Assembly (NCBI GenBank): GCA_051294375.1 | Contig: CM119270.1 | Location: 2,971,213-3,035,212 of the forward strand | DNA length: 64,000 nucleotides | DNA from: Paraspadella gotoi | Lineage: Eukaryota > Chaetognatha | Reading direction: 5' to 3' | Shown here: piece by piece, positions 10,377 to 19,979 of the stretch | How the letters are laid out: each line of letters starts with the position of its first letter | Numbering within the stretch: the stretch's first letter is position 1 | The notes under the pieces: generated by a model | Told to the model about the DNA's origin: nothing | Databases searched by the model: none | Seen by the model: only the letters and a program-made list of their open reading frames with translations | Position numbers and translations under genes: made by a program

Positions 10377-12230
10377 ATGATAAAAATGGTCAAGTTTTTC
10401 GTTTTTTTCGTCTTCGTCATCGACTTGACTTTTTCAGCTCGATCCATCCAAGACTACAAACACGTCAAGGAAGATACACAGGTATTGCATTATTTTCTCT
10501 ATTATTGGCTCTATTTTCCGAAAGCGACCCATTTCTCTTCTTTAATCCATGAAATTAATTTAGTGCTTAATCTTTAAACTTAAAAAAACAAAGTTTGAAG
10601 AGAGATTTAACAACGATTTTTATTTCATAGTTGTTAAATCTCTCTTCAAACTTTGTTCTAAACCAAATCACAACGAAACAGAAAGGAAAAAAAAAACACA
10701 ACTTAAAAAAAATAATTGGATTTAAGATGATACGGGGCGTTCTTGGAAAAAAATGTTCCGTTGTGGTGGTATATTCACACCACCTCACGTCCACGAGCGT
10801 TCAGCTCATACCATTGGCTCAGAAGGGGAACTCACCTCCCAGGCGTTGTGTTCCATCCACACTCCTAACGACTTCCCTCTGAGTTGGCAGGGCGAGACCA
10901 GTGACTGGAGGCGTCATTGAGGGTCGGAAGCCCCCAAAGCCAACAGTGAGATGTCCCATCCCTCTGGGCATCAAAGGCAACCCGGCTGTTGCCATACCGT
11001 ATTCCTTTTTCGTGGATTTTTTTTCATCGGCCAGATTTAACAGATTTTTTTAAGGCGATTCAGCCAACATATTCCTATTTCATGAGAATACCAGATACCG
11101 GATATCGAATACCGGATACCGGATACCACCACAAGAGACGCGATGCCATGTTGTTGAAATATTTTGTTTTGCCGAAAACGTACGGGAAGCTCAAACAATC
11201 CCCATATTTTTAGTAAAAAAAAAAACGAGTTGAAGCAATTTCGGATCTGCCAATGATATTTTAGCGGCAAACTCTTCCCCCAAAAACTATTTCCCGAGCC
11301 CAGGACTCTTTCCATGGCTGGCCAGAGGGTCTAAAATGATTTTGTTTCCTTCCCCCCTTCAAGCTCTCGAACTTCTTCACCAAGTTGTGGACGGAAGATG
11401 GCGCCAAATCTAGAGTCGGAGTCGACATCATCCTGGATAAGGGGAACCAGACTTCCTCCAGCGAGACCGCGGATAAATCGCCAAGGTACAAATGAATCGC
11501 GCAATCTTTTAATTAACCAATCACTAAGATAATCAATCAATCAGTCAATCGAGGAAGCTGGAAAAGGACGAATCAGTTTATTGATAGACCCATCTATCAA
11601 TCAATTAAATTATTAGTTTATTAATAAATTAATCAATCAATCATTATGTAAGTAAATCAAATGAATGAATGAATGAATGAATGAATGAATGAATGAATGA
11701 ATGAATGAATGAATGAATGAATGAATGAATGAATGAATGAATGAATGAATGAATGAATGAATGAATTTCTAAAAAAATTTAAAAAATGGAATTCACTGAA
11801 TCCTTTATTTATCAAAAAATAAATCCAACCAATCAGAAAATTGTTCCAATACGTGGACGAGTCTTTCCTGTCTCGACCGACGACTGCGGCGATGATTGCT
11901 CTGCACGACAACTACATCGCGAGGACGTCCTGGGTTGAAGACCAGGTGGAGGGGTGGATAGGGGTGGTGGAGGGGGGAAGGGAGTGGTGGAAGGGTGGAA
12001 AAAGAAGGTGGGTTTGTCACTGGGATTAGTCACTGGATCAGGTTGAGGAGTGAATAGAGGGCATATTGATTGGAAGAGCTGTTTGGGCTGTATTTTAAAT
12101 TAATTATTTTTCCTCTCTTTCTCCCTTTCTTTACTCTCTTTCTCTACTCTCTCTTTGTCTCTCTCTCTCTCACTCACTCTACTCTCTCTCCACTCTCTCT
12201 TTCTCTCTCACTCTCTCTCTCTCCCTCTAA

Positions 12231-12263
<33 letters not shown>

Positions 12264-12289
12264 TCGCTTCTCTCTCTCCTCTCTCTCTT

Positions 12290-12323
<34 letters not shown>

Positions 12324-12450
12324 CACTCTCTCTCAGGAGTCAAACCCGACTGAACTTCACGAGATCGACATCTTCCTGGATCGCGTCGTCAACACTCCGA
12401 CAATGCAGAGGGCCTTTCAGTTCCTGAGAGACAACAATCTATTACCTGGT

Positions 12451-12487
<37 letters not shown>

Positions 12488-13083
12488 AAAATATATACAG
12501 ACTGAAAGACAAACAGACAGACAGACAGAGAAACAGGAATAAAGACAGCAACTCGTAAACAAAACTTCCAAACTCCGCTCGGTTTCCCCCCCTTCTTTTA
12601 CAGTCTGTTCCACCGCCTCGTATCCATGGAAACGCCTCCTGCGCCATCTTTGGTTCGATCTCTACTCTCGCCACAAGGGGCGCCTCGGTAGCAGCGGGTT
12701 CGAGCACGTCTTCATGGCGGAGATAGACGACGGGAAGATAAAGGGGATGCACAATTGGATTTGGGTCTATTTGATGGAGAAGAGGGGCGTCATCGATTAT
12801 AGGGTGAGGGGGGCGGGGATTAAAGAGACTGACACACATCAGTCAAAAGCACAGACAAACGGACAGACAAAAAACAAAAACGTATAAGATGACAGACATA
12901 TGGCCAAAAGGCTGATAAAATTATGCTTAAGTATGTGATTTGATTGATTGATTGATTGATTGATGATATATTTTTTATTTATTTATTTATTTTATTTATT
13001 TTATTTATTTATTTATTTTTATTTATTTATTTATTTATTTATTTAATTATAAGTTTATTTATTTATTGATTGATAATTTATTT

Positions 13084-13115
<32 letters not shown>

Positions 13116-13540
13116 TTTCCCCTAGGGATACATCTCCCCCGCGACCTCGCTCCCCGTCGTCCTTAGCAACCAATGGGCGTGGCCTTACGATGGACACCTT
13201 TACCGAAAGAAGCGAACTTCTCTTCTCGTGGGTTCAACGCCCGAATTCGACCTGGCTCTCTTCACGGTCCTTCACTTGAAGCGGCCCATGGAGGTCACCA
13301 GGTAAAAGGGCCAGACTGTTGTGACAGTCTGATCGCCTCCGTTGCGCGAAGGATCGATTGCATTTTGGCAGAAACCATCTTTTATAAAGAAAACACGATG
13401 GCCATTAGGAATGTGACTTTAAACCCCCGAAAAAATTGATTATTTTTCTCTCAAGATTCAAAATTGGACCCCAAGAATTTCTGGTGCAAGATTACAACAA
13501 CGCCAACGGGACTGTTGCCTCCATCTTCTTTTTGTTGTGA
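10377..13540 (+). CDS. Secreted EndoU-family endoribonuclease, 7 exons
   Basis: Seven exons join in frame through GT-AG introns: 10377-10481, 11364-11485, 11837-11945, 12337-12448, 12604-12803, 13126-13301 and 13456-13540 (909 nt, 302 residues). Residues 1-20 form a hydrophobic signal peptide (MVKFFVFFVFVIDL), so the product should be secreted or lumenal. Residues about 36-300 are one EndoU (XendoU/PP11) domain: FTKLWTEDG near 40, LFQYVDESF near 78, LHDNY near 98, LWFDLYSRHKG at 165-175, SSGFEHVFMAE at 179-189, GMHNWIWVYLMEKRG at 197-211, and VGSTPEFDLALFT at 251-263. By analogy with XendoU, E183, H184, E189, H199 and a lysine at 244/245 are the expected catalytic set. The known family activity is metal-dependent cleavage of RNA at uridines; here that is inferred. 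No somatomedin-B domain is present. The start is the first ATG of the signal-peptide exon; a second ATG lies 9 nt further on. The C-terminal exon (residues 276-302) is less conserved than expected and ends directly before a (GGA)n tract. Family assignment is firm; substrate is unknown. Confidence 0.93.
10503..10745 (-). mobile_element. TTAGG-core TIR element copy in EndoU intron 1
   Basis: The element begins GGCTCTATTTTCCGAAAGCG at 10506 and ends GATACGGGGCGTTCTTGG near 10745. These are the two imperfect inverted termini of the family seen at 25550-25850 and 31858-32338. The interior is short and lacks most of the TTAGG-like core. A hairpin-bearing insert (10587-10657) interrupts it. The left inverted-repeat arm carries the uninterrupted version at about 5047-5165. 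Confidence 0.65.
10587..10657. repeat. Perfect 28-bp hairpin with 15-nt loop
   Basis: Bases 10587-10614 are the exact reverse complement of 10630-10657, with loop 10615-10629. The hairpin lies in an insertion of about 120 bp that is absent from the left inverted-repeat arm. It lies in intron 1 of the EndoU gene. Confidence 0.9.
11297..11338 (+). repeat. Short repeat shared with kelch upstream region
   Basis: AGCCCAGGACTCTTTCCATG followed by GCTGGCCAGAGGGTCTAAAAT closely matches 62655-62698 (AGCCCAGGACCCGTTCCATG). It sits in intron 1 of EndoU, just before exon 2; the other copy is about 120 bp upstream of the kelch start codon. Confidence 0.6.
11661..11766 (+). repeat. (GAAT)n microsatellite in EndoU intron 2
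   Basis: About 26 nearly perfect GAAT/ATGA units fill the middle of the intron 11486-11836. The flanks contain looser TCAATCAA repeats. Confidence 0.95.
12110..12335 (+). repeat. (CT)n tract serving as acceptor tract of exon 4
   Basis: An imperfect (CT)n array of about 225 bp runs straight into the acceptor CTCTCTCAG|GAG of EndoU exon 4 (12337). It acts as an over-long polypyrimidine tract. Confidence 0.93.
12454..12483 (+). repeat. (GA)n tract just after EndoU exon 4 donor
   Basis: About 14 GA units begin five bases after the donor (CCTG|GTATTGAGAG). They are complementary to the (CT)n array on the other side of exon 4. Confidence 0.95.
12939..13117 (+). repeat. (TTGA)n and (TTTA)n in EndoU intron 5
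   Basis: TTGA repeats at 12939-12965, TTTA repeats at 12970-13085 and TTGA repeats at 13089-13117 make up most of intron 12804-13125. Confidence 0.92.
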
Positions 13541-13574
13541 GGAGGAGGAGGAGGAGGAGGAGGAGGAGGAGGAG
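13540..13574 (+). repeat. (GGA)n at the EndoU stop codon
   Basis: About ten GGA units start immediately after the TGA stop (13538-13540). In frame they would encode glycine, followed by an open stretch of some 35 more codons. Confidence 0.9.
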
Positions 13575-14379
13575 ACGAAAAAGATGACGAAGATTGTTGT
13601 CCGAAATTTATTTTGTTTATCGTTTTCTTTCGGTTTGCTTTTCTGCAAAAGAAAATATTTTTAGATCTGCCGATTTTATAGTTTTTTCTTCTCTTAACTT
13701 TCTTTATTTTCGAAGATTTATTTAATTTCTAAAGTATAAATCATTGTAAAATTGTATGCGAAAAAAATACTCGAGTGAACTGATATCTGTACAATCGAAT
13801 ATAATTTTGCAATNNNNNNNNNNNNNNNNNNNNNNNNNTGCAATTTCATATTACATCCGCTAATGTTTTTCTGTTAATATTATCACGCTGACTAATTCAA
13901 GTTAACCTAACATACCAAACTTTTAAAAAACGTCAGAAAAATATTGTCTTTAAATAAACTAAAGTTTTCATGTAAAGTCCGACGACCACTTATTATTCAA
14001 TACGGCCCGTTCGGTCAGGGGGCCCGTCGGTCTGCTGTCCGTCGCTGCGGAAAGAAGCTGAATGTAAACCAAAAGACTTTAATATTGTATAAAGAGTGTA
14101 AACATTTCTCATTCACGTTTTGGAATGGATATAAGAAAGAGCTGCTTTAACTTTGTGATTCTATTGCGTTTTATTACTTTTTCCTTTTGCGAATGATTGT
14201 GATAATATTTATTATTTTACTGTTGAATATTCATATAGATATACAATTGTTCGCCGGTAAGAACGCTGAATATCTATATGCTTTGATTATTTTATTAAGG
14301 TACCATTAAATATCAAGACTCCAAGTGGATAAGAAACTTATTATAAACTTACGGCGCCAGCGGTCCGGTCTTTAAGTCT
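13575..14379. other. AT-rich DNA downstream of EndoU
   Basis: The stretch includes a 25-N gap (13814-13838) and a fragment of the GTCGGTC repeat near 14005-14050 (GGTCAGGGGGCCCGTCGGTC). A short inverted pair (CATATAGATAT at 14231 and ATATCTATATG at 14270) is present. No gene was recognised. Confidence 0.5.
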
Positions 14380-14403
14380 AGTTTCTTCCGACTTCTTCTC
14401 CTC

Positions 14404-14613
14404 TGCCGCTAGGTCGAGGAGGGGTTCTTTCATCTGGTGCATCGCGCGGAAACACGTCTTCAACGGCGTGGAGGATCGCGATTCACGCGGAAGGAACTTT
14501 ATATATGGGGATGTCAGTCGTTTCGAAACTAGACGTATTTACTATTTAAATTTGGTATCGTTGGAGGAATGGCGAAATAGCCGAAATCCTAAATTTCATA
14601 AATCGGACTAAGC
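14404..14613 (+). other. Possible decayed coding fragment and shared motif
   Basis: The segment opens with GCTAGGTCGAGGAGGGGTTC, which recurs at 20038-20058, so it is part of a dispersed repeat. One frame stays open to a TAA at 14613, encoding KHVFNGVEDRDSRGRNFIYG, then DVSRFETRRIYYLNLVSLEE. It may be a transposon-gene remnant; no family was recognised. Confidence 0.25.
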
Positions 14614-14647
14614 ATTAAAAGTAATCGGCAAAAAAAAAGACCGCGAA

Positions 14648-14668
14648 AAACGCGGTCTCGGCGGATCA
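14648..14668 (+). repeat. Short GC-rich hairpin
   Basis: GACCGCGAAAAACGCGGTC forms a perfect 7-bp stem with a 5-nt loop in otherwise AT-rich sequence. A related CGGCGAAAACGCGGC occurs near 2565-2580 beside a GTCGGTC repeat, so it probably belongs to the same dispersed element. Confidence 0.5.
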
Positions 14669-15046
14669 ACTCGCGCTATTAAAGCGATTCGTTTTGTTCT
14701 ACAAAGAAAGTACTACGTAGTTCCAAATCATTAGAACGCCGATTTAGGCGTAAGCCCTCGTATGCGTGATCCGGGCCTCATAAGAAATGACTGAAAAAAC
14801 CGTAGACTCAGCGGAATCATACAGAATACTGAAGTAGACAAAATAAAGGTAAAGTACATTATTTTCTAAGATTTATTCAAACTAACTGAAAAAATGACAA
14901 AATAAAGAAAAACTGAACCAAAATTTTGCAAATAAATGACTAAAATGAGTATAAAAAGGCTTTGTGATGACCATCTGTCCTTTCTCAACTCTGTGTTGGA
15001 AACTTTGGCCCCATTCTCTCTCTCTCTCAATTCACAACTTTTTAAC

Positions 15047-15115
15047 GCTGATGAAGGGTTGTACCTATGCCGAAACATGTCGTAATAATAATATAAATCG
15101 TTGGTTAAAACTAAT
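15047..15115 (+). repeat. Conserved repeat tail with GCCGAAACATGT
   Basis: CGCTGATGAAGGGTTGTACC, then TATGCCGAAACATGTCG and TAAATCGTTGGTT, resembles 62806-62882 (CGCTGAAGAAGACTTGTAAA, then GCCGAAACATGT and AAAATCGTTGTTG). CTGATGA plus GAAAC are the core strings of hammerhead ribozymes reported in Penelope-like elements, but stem II does not close cleanly here. The repeat is certain; the ribozyme is only a possibility. Confidence 0.5.
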
Positions 15116-16569
15116 TTCAAACTCTCTAATTCCAGCTTTAAAAATTCTTAGTTTTTTATGAAATAATAAAAAAACTGAATAAATCATCGAAATAGATGAT
15201 GAGTGAATGATTTTTTACGGTTTTCTTTTTGACTCACGTAGTTGAAAAATTTTAAAAGAGAATTATACTTTGTAGACTTATCTATCTGAAGCTGTCTTAA
15301 AATTTAAAAATTATCAATCTTTCTATTTAATAAATAAATTTAAAATAATTAATTATTTGGGTATAGAGCCAATAAGAAAATGTTTTGTCCATTGAAAGTA
15401 CTTAAATGTAATAAATTTTCGTTTGAGCATGTAATCATTCTAAATTTTTGACTAACCCAATTGAGTTGGGCTATCCTATTTACAGTAAGAGAAAATAAAA
15501 TGAAATTATAAGAATAAGATTGATTTAAATTTAATTTTTTTAAATAAATTTATTTTACTTAAAAATAAGTAATTGTTGCCTTCAAGTTTAAAATTATATT
15601 ATCTCGTTATTATCTTGCTCTCACTGAAATTGATTATTTTCATTCTTATTCGCCCTCCTCAATCTCATCTATCCTCACCACCTAAGAAGTGTTGGAAGCT
15701 TTATGGGTGGCTCTCTCCATCATCTAAATTAAACCTTTAAATTTTATTTAGGAGCGACCAGTTTTAGAATAAATTAAAATAATTAAAATCGGAAAAAGAA
15801 AGCTTTTAGAAATGAAAATCCACTATTAAGTACGTATTTATAAACAAAATTTTGTCTAGTTTTTTCCATTCAGATTATATTAAATTTAAAAAATTTATGC
15901 TTGATAAACGTACCATGTTTTATTCAGAACAATAAACAATTTAACATCTGCTCTTATCATGATCAGATGAGCGCAGTCTCAAGAATTTTTTACTTTAGAT
16001 ATTTAAATTTAAAATCTTGAACATTCAGGTTGCATTTAATTGTTTATTTCATCAAAAAAGTAGCCCAAAGTTGCAGTACAAAGTGGATTTATTTAGCATT
16101 AAAAATCAGGAATATAAAAGTTAAACACAGTATCATTGATTTTTGATGAACCCCCTAGAAATTAAAATTTAAAGTCCAAACTTTGAAAATTTAACTTGGA
16201 ATCGCGGATTGCAAAGATGATGCGCCGGCTGATGACGTTTTGGAGCCCTCGGCCTTTATCTTCATTGTAAAGTCGCTAAATTTAATTGGGATCAGCACAT
16301 TACGTTTCGTTGAAACTTGTCAAAAGAACTTAAGAAATACTAACAACCTCAGCTTGTATCTGAAGCCAGCAAAATAAGTACTCTTACTCAAAACCGCCAA
16401 TTCTCATCAAATTATAAAATATCTAATTTTTCCAAACTACAAGTGCATAAAAAAGCACGAAAAATGGAATCTTATAAACGCAAAAGTTTAAAGGCCACGT
16501 TGATATTAGGATTCTACAATGAACCAAACTTTGGAATCAGCGGTTATTGAGAAGCCTTACTGGACAAAA
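15116..16569. other. AT-rich intergenic DNA
   Basis: The stretch is AT-rich, with no protein-like ORF, tRNA or tandem repeat recognised. Confidence 0.6.
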
Positions 16570-17484
16570 TACCCTGTATCCGTTAGCGAGTGTCACCAAA
16601 ATGCTTAAATATTTTGTTGGAATGAATGAATTTCTGCCATCTTGTACTGGACATTTATTATGTCCTAATTCATAAAAGTAATTTAACATTTACTTCATGT
16701 AAAGAACCTTTTTTAAAGATCATCCAATTTCGTTTTTCAATAAAATACTTAAAAAAAATCTTTATAAATTAATTATTCATTAAGTATTCAAATGTATTGA
16801 AATTCAGATACACCATTAAATAAAGCAGTAACTGAAATTTTTACATTAAAAAATATTTTTTGCGTTGAGAATCAATAACATGCTTAAAACAACATTTTTT
16901 TTAAATCGGACTTAAGATTACAATTAAAAAAATATATTTTTTGTGGTCTAAAATCCACGCAACCATTCATCAGCGGCCATTGGTGCCGGAGGCAAAGTCA
17001 TCGCCTCACCAACCCAAAGGTTCCGGGGTTCTAGCTGGTGGTCTCTGGCAGTTAAGAGGGACGGGGCGCTTAACCCGGCTTGTAACATTGGTTTTTACTA
17101 GCTGATCCGAGCTCAGGGACTGCTTATATGAACGGTTCCTGTTCCACTAACACATAACAATTATCACTGTCTCTCAATATTAAATCATTACTAAAAAATT
17201 ACATGTTACAAGAATTCAAATACGCCATTAACTAGATTATTGTTAATTATTTTTAATGATATAAAATTATTTAATGTATCAAATAGCCTCTTTAATAATT
17301 TTATTATATTAAACAAAAATGTTAAACTTAGAATAGTAACAAATAAATCTTGAAAATGAAATTTATAAACAAATAACGTCCAGTAGTTGTCCAACTAATG
17401 AAAAACTAATGAATTAACTTTATCAGATATTAAAATTAGAGTAAAAATTGTTTTGGTGTCACTCGCGCGACGGACACGGGGTTA
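16570..17484 (+). mobile_element. TIR DNA element, copy 1, with SINE insert
   Basis: The left terminus TACCCTGTATCCGTTAGCGA/GTGTCACCAAAA (16570-16601) is the inverted complement of TTTTGGTGTCACTCGCGCGA/CGGACACGGGGTTA (17450-17484). The interior is AT-rich and homologous to copy 2. The match is interrupted at about 16944-17180 by a SINE-like sequence. TA at each end may be the target duplication. There is no transposase ORF, so it is a MITE-like non-autonomous element. Confidence 0.8.
16944..17180 (+). mobile_element. SINE-like element nested in TIR copy 1
   Basis: The segment holds ATTGGTGCCGGAGGC, GGTTCCGGGGTTCTAGC (similar to a tRNA B box), GAGGGACGGGGCGCTTAACC and GACTGCTTATATGAACGG. It matches 18657-18903, 55006-55182 and 60288-60486. 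Copy 2 of the host element lacks it, which fixes its boundaries. Confidence 0.75.
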
Positions 17485-18656
17485 GCATCGCTAATTATAT
17501 TAAAAATCATTAGATTCTGTAACGTTAAGGCATTAGTCATATTTTCATAACAAAAATCTATTTACTTTTTGAAGCTCATTTATCTCATTATAACATTAAC
17601 CAGTATTCATTTGATGTATCTAACAAAAGAAACATTTATTTAAATATTAAATAATTACCTTTAGTGTTCATACTGCTTTTTAATAGATTGTAAGTTGTTT
17701 TTGCCATCTATCAGCGGTCTGAGTGTTGATAGACTGGATATCAACCTTAATATAAAAATAAAGGAATAAACAACAAACTAAAGGCATTACGAACATAGTA
17801 TCATATCTAACTTTTATCTTCTCCCCATATCAAGGAAACCGACAATTTTTGAAAAATATTTTATTGAAAAATTTTATTCCTACAATAATTAATTAAAACG
17901 ACTTGGTATATGTTTTAATGACAGGTAAGCGCAACTTTTCATGTTACATCGCTTACTTGTATGTATTTTTGTTTTTGGTTGAATTTACAAGTTTGTAATC
18001 CGGAAGAGATCGCCTAACAAGCTGACGTACCACTCGTGTAGTTAATAAGCCATAGTACAGTATCCATCTGTAAATTAAATTAAAACATGACACTCAGTAT
18101 TACGGTATTATTATTATATGTGTTTCTAATACTTATGCAATATGTATTTGCATGAGAATAGAACAACAGGTCATCTGGAATTATATGCGCAAGTCCTCTC
18201 CGTACTAATTAGTATTACATAAGTAGGACTGGCTGGTCCATCCTCCAAAATAAGTAAAATCTTATTTAGTGATCCGTTTGTTGGACGAAATCATCTCTTT
18301 CTCTTGAGTCTGTAAAGAAGTAAAATTATGAGTACATTAATATATACCTATATATAGATAAAACGTACATAGTATAAAAAACATACTGAAAACTATATTT
18401 TGGTAACAGAGGAGAGCCCAGGAATGGTTAGTAAATACCCCTAAGGACTGTTAGTGGCTGCCTCCATAACCTTTTAACCCAACTACCCTAACCCAAAACC
18501 ATCGCCTATATACTCATAACCCAAAACACCATTAACCCCAATCGGCGAAATGGAAAATTAACCATTTAGCCTATAACAAAATTTTAAATATAATTATTTA
18601 TTAAGCATAACGTAAAAATATTAACACTTATTACAAAAAAAAAAGGAGCTAGTATT
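17485..18656. other. AT-rich DNA between mobile elements
   Basis: No gene was recognised. A C-rich strand with ACCCTAACCCAAAACC and CATAACCCAAAACACC lies at 18475-18535, reminiscent of degenerate TTAGGG-like satellite. Confidence 0.5.
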
Positions 18657-18903
18657 TGAATATGGCTTTTGAAGAGACAGTAATTATTATTATGTTGTTG
18701 GACAGAACCGTTAAATGTAAGCAGTCCCGAGCTTTGGATCAGGCTGTAACACTGTGTTACAGGCGGGTAAGCGACCCATCCCTGCTAGGCGACCACCGGG
18801 TTAGAACCCAGGACCTCTGGGTTGGGAGGCGAATGACTTGCCTCCGGCACCAATGGCGGCAGATGAACGGTTTAGTGGATTTCAGTCCACCATACTTTAA
18901 CTA
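18657..18903 (-). mobile_element. SINE-like element copy
   Basis: On the minus strand it reads TGGTGCCGGAGGCAAGTCAT, TCGCCTCCCAACCCAGAGG, then TCCTGGGTTCTAACCCGG, consistent with a tRNA-derived head with B-box-like GGTTCTAACCC. A body with the palindrome CTGTAACACAGTGTTACAG and a tail ending CTGTCTCTTCAA follow. This is the best-preserved copy. Confidence 0.75.
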
Positions 18904-18917
18904 TATTAATTGATAAG

Positions 18918-19979
18918 TACCCCATGTCAGTTTCGCGAGTGACACCAAAAAAAATGCCGTACCATTTCTCATTGGATAATATTTTTTAAATATTTCCTAA
19001 TTCTGTAGTAAAGTACTTATGTTTATTATATTTTAATTTGGTCATCTATAATTAATTACTCATTAAATACTTTAAAATTATTAAAATTTATTTACACCAT
19101 TAAATTAAGAATATCTGAGAATCCTTAGAATATAAAATAATTATTCAACACAGTCAAGAACATGCTCAGGACAGCATTTTTTATACTTGGACGAATTGTA
19201 TGAAAGAAACTTAAGATTTACAATTAAAAAATAAATAAAAAATCATTACTCAAAATTACTCAACATTACGATAATCTCAGTACGCCATTGATTAGACCAT
19301 TAATAGAGATTTCTTATGATATAAAATATTTTAAGAATTCAATCAAGAAACGCCTAAAATGGTCTTTTTTAACCAATTTTACTGTGTTATGATAAAAAAA
19401 ATGAAAATAGAATAGTAAATTTAATTAAAACGAAATTATACATAAGTAGTTCTCCAAGTAATGATATACGTTGAAGACCTGTCGGATCAACGCACGGAGA
19501 AATATTCGCCTCAACGCACAATGGCAGAGCCGCGAAAACTAACGAATCGGAGAGCTTAAAGAAAAAGCACAGAACTAAAAGATTTCACAGCCTCTGAAAT
19601 TGAACGTTTTTAATGTTTATTTTGTAGAATATTCGATGTACAATGATGTTCGTTTATTTTTGTAACACTCATTGTACCTTTCGTTCGACATGTATTTCAC
19701 CATGTTTATGTATTTAACCAATTGTAAACGTATGTTTGTATCCATCAACAAACAACCGGATCAAGTGCTCGGGTAAAGTTTTTAAAATTGCTGTCAATCA
19801 GGCGCCGATCGCAAAATATTTAAATGTTGTATTTTTTTTCTATTCGTCGCTCGTATTTCCAAAGATAATAAACTTACTTATGCAAAAAGTGCCCCTTATC
19901 TTATGAATTATGTTTTTGAATATTGAAAGTCTTGTAAAGATTTTTTTGGTGTCAACTCGCGACACGGACACGGGGAATA
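18918..19979 (+). mobile_element. TIR DNA element, copy 2
   Basis: The termini are TACCCCATGTCAGTTTCGCG/AGTGACACCAAAA (18918-18950) and its inverted partner TTTTTTGGTGTCAACTCGCG/ACACGGACACGGGG (19943-19977). The first about 530 bp of interior match copy 1 (shared TACGCCATT, GATATAAAAT and AGAATAGTAA). About 450 bp at 19465-19930 have no counterpart there and may be a second insertion or the part lost from copy 1. Confidence 0.8.

Larger units (their letters stand above)
8548..11010 (-). repeat. Right arm of the ~6.2-kb inverted repeat
   Basis: This arm pairs with 4764-7107. It contains the intact first exon of the EndoU gene, the 8616-8945 ORF, and a TTAGG-core element copy inside EndoU intron 1. 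It differs from the left arm by many short indels, by a roughly 17-bp deletion near 10898, and by an insertion of about 120 bp carrying a perfect hairpin at 10587-10657. Similarity ends close to 11010, where the left arm meets a gap. Confidence 0.9.

Noticed and set aside
15047-15115. Confident hammerhead ribozyme call
   Set aside because: CTGATGA and GAAAC are present, but no stem II lies directly between them, and the second copy lacks the CTGATGA core.
18657-18903. Functional tRNA gene
   Set aside because: The head has a B-box-like string but no full cloverleaf, and four diverged copies show it is a dispersed repeat.
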